Positions 61,173-64,000 of a DNA stretch of 64,000 bases are shown here, piece after piece. The notes beneath the pieces are model-generated. The model saw only the letters and a list, made by a program, of their open reading frames with translations, was not told where the DNA came from and made no database searches. Each line of letters starts with the position of its first letter. The stretch's first letter is position 1. This DNA comes from Davidsoniella eucalypti (lineage: Eukaryota > Ascomycota > Sordariomycetes > Microascales > Ceratocystidaceae), in the NCBI GenBank assembly GCA_004009845.1, contig RMBW01000008.1, positions 62,001 to 126,000 of the forward strand, given 5' to 3'. Both the position numbers and the translations under genes were made by a program.

Positions 61173-64000
61173 ATGCTAGGTCATGATTTAGCCAATATCA
61201 GGGATAGCGTATCGCTGAGTGTCATCGATGAAAATGTGAGTGATCTTGAGATCCCAATTTTTTCCGGTTTTCCTTTTTTTCTTGATTTTTCTATTCTTGC
61301 AACACACATCTGGCCTTCCTGACAATCTGACCCTGTTATTCTAGAACGACGCGACCACGATGGCTTCACCTGAAGGCACTGTAGTCCCTGAATCAGTGGC
61401 ATCGCCACGGAAACCCCAACACGACTTCGTACCCAACCTCGGTGATGCCTTTACGCCCGATCCTGGAACTGAAGACATGTTCCGTGGCGAGTCGCGCCTA
61501 TTTCCTTATACTCCTGGCCATTTTTCAAAGTTATTGAATCCGAAGAGCCACAACACGTTCCTAGGCCTCGGCGGTCTTGATGGCATCGAAAAAGCACTGC
61601 ACACCGACCGAAAGGCTGGACTCAGCCCCGAAGAAGTGCGAATTACCGAAGAAGTGTCGTTCGAATCTGTCGTAGCCGCTGGCACGCCCAGGTTTGGCAC
61701 GCTTGGCGCTTCTTTGCCGAGTTCTGGTGAAGGAGCGTCGGGTGTAGACGCCAAGAACGCTCAGCCTGTAGCGATTGCTACCCACCATGGACGTGGTGAC
61801 GGTAAATTTGTCGATCGCCAAGCTTTTTATAGCGACAACACTCTACCCGAAAAGAAAAACAAGAGTATTTTGGAATTGGCTTGGATTGCCTACAATGATA
61901 AAGTGCTGATTTTATTAACTATTGCGGCCATTGTGTCGTTGGCCCTGGGTCTTTACGAAACGTTTGACCCAAATCGTGATCCCACCGACCCGAAGGTTGA
62001 ATGGGTTGAAGGTGTCGCTATTCTAGTCGCTATCATGTACGTTGTCGTCAAAATAAGCTTTTCTCTCGGCTCTCGAGGCCGAGACTTGTCTGACATCATT
62101 GGCTAACATTTCTGTGTTTTAGTGTGGTTGTTTTTGTAAGCACTAATAAATTCCCAATAAAATATTGGAGTGCTTTGACTTCCGATATCCGATTTCTCGG
62201 ATGTTCGGCTAGTGGCTAAGATATGGGCCTGTAGTACAAATCGCTAACTTATAATCCTTCCTTTTTAGGTGACTACATTGAATGATTGGCAGATGGAACG
62301 TCAGTTTACTCGTCTGAACAAGAAGAACAATGATCGCGAAGTCAAAGTCATCCGTGGCGGCCGGTCAATCATGATATCTGTTTGGGATATCATGGTCGGC
62401 GACGTCATGCATCTCGAAACCGGTGATATGATTCCTGTTGACGGCATCTTCATCGACGGTCACGGTATCAAGTGTGATGAATCTTCTGCCACCGGCGAAT
62501 CTGATCTTCTGAGCAAGGTTCCCGGTGCTGTTGCCTACCAGTCTCTCAAGGATGTTGCCGAAGGAAAGACTACAATTCACAACGTTGAAAAGATCGACCC
62601 CTTTATCATCTCTGGTTCCAAGGTTGCTGAAGGTAATGGTACCTTCTTGGTAACCGCCATTGGCATTAACTCGACTTACGGAAGAACTACTATGTCGCTT
62701 CGTACCGAGCAGGGTGAAACTCCTTTGCAGGGCAAGCTTAACGGCCTTGCTAACTGGATTGCTAAGTGTGGTGGCGGTGCCGCCCTGCTTCTGTTCATCG
62801 TTCTCTTCATTCGCTTCTGTGTCAAATTACCGCATAACCACGATAGCCCGTCCGAGAAAGGCAAAGCCTTCATGGAGCTCTTCATCACTGCTGTCACACT
62901 AGTTGTCGTTGCTGTCCCCGAAGGTTTACCTCTTGCTGTTACTCTTGCTTTGGCCTTTGCTACTACTCGCATGCTAAAAGACAACAATCTCGTTCGTGTT
63001 CTCAAGGCTTGTGAGACTATGGGCAATGCGACAACAATCTGCTCAGACAAGACCGGCACCCTTACACAGAACAAAATGACCGTGGTTGCGACAACTCTTG
63101 GTAAAGATATCAGTTTTGGTGGAGACGGCCCTTCTATGGATGATACCGCTGAAAAGAAAACCGAAATCACCTCTAGCGAGTGCAAGAATGTCAAGATCGA
63201 CGAATTTGTTCAGGCTATTGGTGCCCCGGTGAAAAAGCTTCTAATCCAGTCTAATGCTGTCAACTCTACTGCCTTCGAGGGCGAGCAAGAAGGTGAAATG
63301 ACTTTCATCGGTTCCAAGACTGAAGTTGCCCTCCTTACTTTCTGCCGTGATCATCTCGCCGGTGGCCCAGTCCAAGAAGAACGCCACAACGCCAACATCG
63401 TTCAAGTCATGCCTTTTGATTCGGCAGTAAAGTATATGGCTACCGTTGTCAAGCTTGCTAATGGAACCTTCCGTGTCTATGTCAAGGGTGCCTCCGAGAT
63501 TCTTCTAGCACAATGCTCCAAGATCATCATTAACCCCGAAAGCAACGACGAAATCCTGTCTACTGAAATGTCCGATTCTAATCGTACCAGTCTACAGAAC
63601 ACAATTGTTTCATACGCTGGTCAAACTCTGCGTACTATCTCCTCGTCTTACCGTGATTTTGAGTCTTGGCCACCTGCTGGCTTTGAGTCAGCTGAGGACT
63701 CCACTAAGGCTGACATGAAGAAGCTTCACGAGAACATGACTTTGGTTTCCATCTATGGTATCAAAGATCCTCTTCGCCCTAGTGTTATCGATGCTATCAA
63801 GGACTGCCAAAAGGCCGGTGTCAAGGTTAGAATGGTCACTGGTGACAACATCATGACTGCCCGGGCTATCTCTAGAGAGTGCGGCATCTATCATCCTGAA
63901 GAGGGCGGCATCGCTATGGAGGGACCTGACTTTCGCAGACTTGACGAAAAGGAACTCAAGGAAACGGTTGTCAAGCTTCAAGTTCTGGCCCGCTCTAGCC
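61173..64000 (+). CDS. PMC1: PMC1-type (IIB) Ca2+-transporting P-type ATPase, 3' end outside the window
   Basis: This vacuolar-type pump moves cytosolic Ca2+ into the vacuole at the cost of ATP. Proposed exons are 61173-61235 (start MLGHDLANIRDS), 61345-62036, the 13-nt microexon 62123-62135, and 62269 onward. About 833 residues are visible, with no stop before the edge. A later ATG at 61360 is an alternative start if exon 1 is wrong. The first two predicted spans lie near LTIAAIVSLALGLYETF and, across the microexon, GVAILVAIIVVVFVTTLNDW. Residues 331-334 are TGES (actuator), PEGLPLAVTLALAFATTRM starts near 473, DKTGTLT has phosphorylated Asp516, and TGDNIMTARAIS contains GDN 781-783. The final ion-channel spans and C-terminus are cut off. 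The N-terminal tail is long, as in fungal PMC1 homologues. Confidence 0.95.
62123..62135 (+). other. PMC1: 13-nt microexon of the calcium pump gene
   Basis: TGTGGTTGTTTTT lies between a TTTTAG acceptor (preceded by GGCTAACATT branch sequence) and a GTAAGC donor. With the GTACGT donor at 62037 and the acceptor at 62268 it restores VAIIVVVFVTTLNDW, matching the length and pattern of this membrane helix in the family. Without it no phase-compatible junction with a good donor exists. The flanking introns are 86 and 133 nt. Confidence 0.85.

Noticed and set aside
62037..62106. Reading the calcium pump exon 2 straight on to the stop at 62104-62106
   Set aside because: It gives a truncated protein with a non-family C-terminus, while canonical splice sites with the microexon restore the conserved helix.
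1..64000. CRISPR arrays, prophage, bacterial operons or a secondary-metabolite cluster
   Set aside because: There are no regularly spaced repeats and no polyketide/peptide synthetase. The gene content is eukaryotic, and the lone O-methyltransferase and broken reductase do not make a cluster.

Overview
The window is nuclear DNA of a filamentous ascomycete (Pezizomycotina). The gene set is fungal: farnesyltransferase beta, GDP-mannose pyrophosphorylase, DLT1, VPS10 and a PMC1-type Ca2+-ATPase. Introns are mostly 50-130 nt with GTRNGT donors, CTAAC-like branch sites and YAG acceptors, and promoters are pyrimidine-rich. The genus cannot be fixed from the sequence alone. Exon joins were made by hand; the frame stays open across every junction listed and total coding lengths are multiples of three.

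Layout. 1-4.4 kb: non-coding, AT-rich. 4.4-5.7 kb (-): unrecognised two-exon gene. 6.8-9.3 kb (+): farnesyltransferase beta, five exons. 9.3-26.2 kb: about 16.9 kb with no gene I can support. 26.2-27.2 kb (+): small protein resembling a double-stranded-RNA-binding domain. 27.2-35.9 kb: non-coding, with a decayed pogo/Fot1-like transposase at 29.2-30.3 kb. 35.9-37.4 kb (+): GDP-mannose pyrophosphorylase. 38.9-39.6 kb: a tRNA-Thr-like relic and an intron-containing tRNA-Leu(CAG). 41.1-42.4 kb (-): DLT1. 43.0-43.4 kb (-): fragment of a short-chain reductase gene. 44.9-47.7 kb (-): large FG-motif protein interrupted by one in-frame TAG. 48.3-49.0 kb (-): small O-methyltransferase. 50.2-54.8 kb (-): VPS10 sorting receptor. 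56.0-57.7 kb (-): conserved two-exon protein with a possible NTF2-like N-terminus and a disordered tail. 61.2 kb to the window end (+): PMC1-type calcium pump, 3' truncated, with a 13-nt microexon.

These are mainly housekeeping genes, not a co-regulated cluster. Several serve the secretory and endomembrane system: GDP-mannose supply for glycosylation, VPS10 vacuolar sorting, the calcium pump, and prenylation of Ras/Rho-type proteins. The right half (41-64 kb) is fairly gene-dense; the left half is mostly gene-poor DNA with decayed elements.

The points most worth checking are the TAG that replaces a repeat-aligned glutamine codon in the FG-motif gene, the 16.9-kb gene desert next to the dsRBD-like gene, a diverged repeat family with copies near 23, 49.5 and 49.7 kb, and the 13-nt microexon in the calcium pump.
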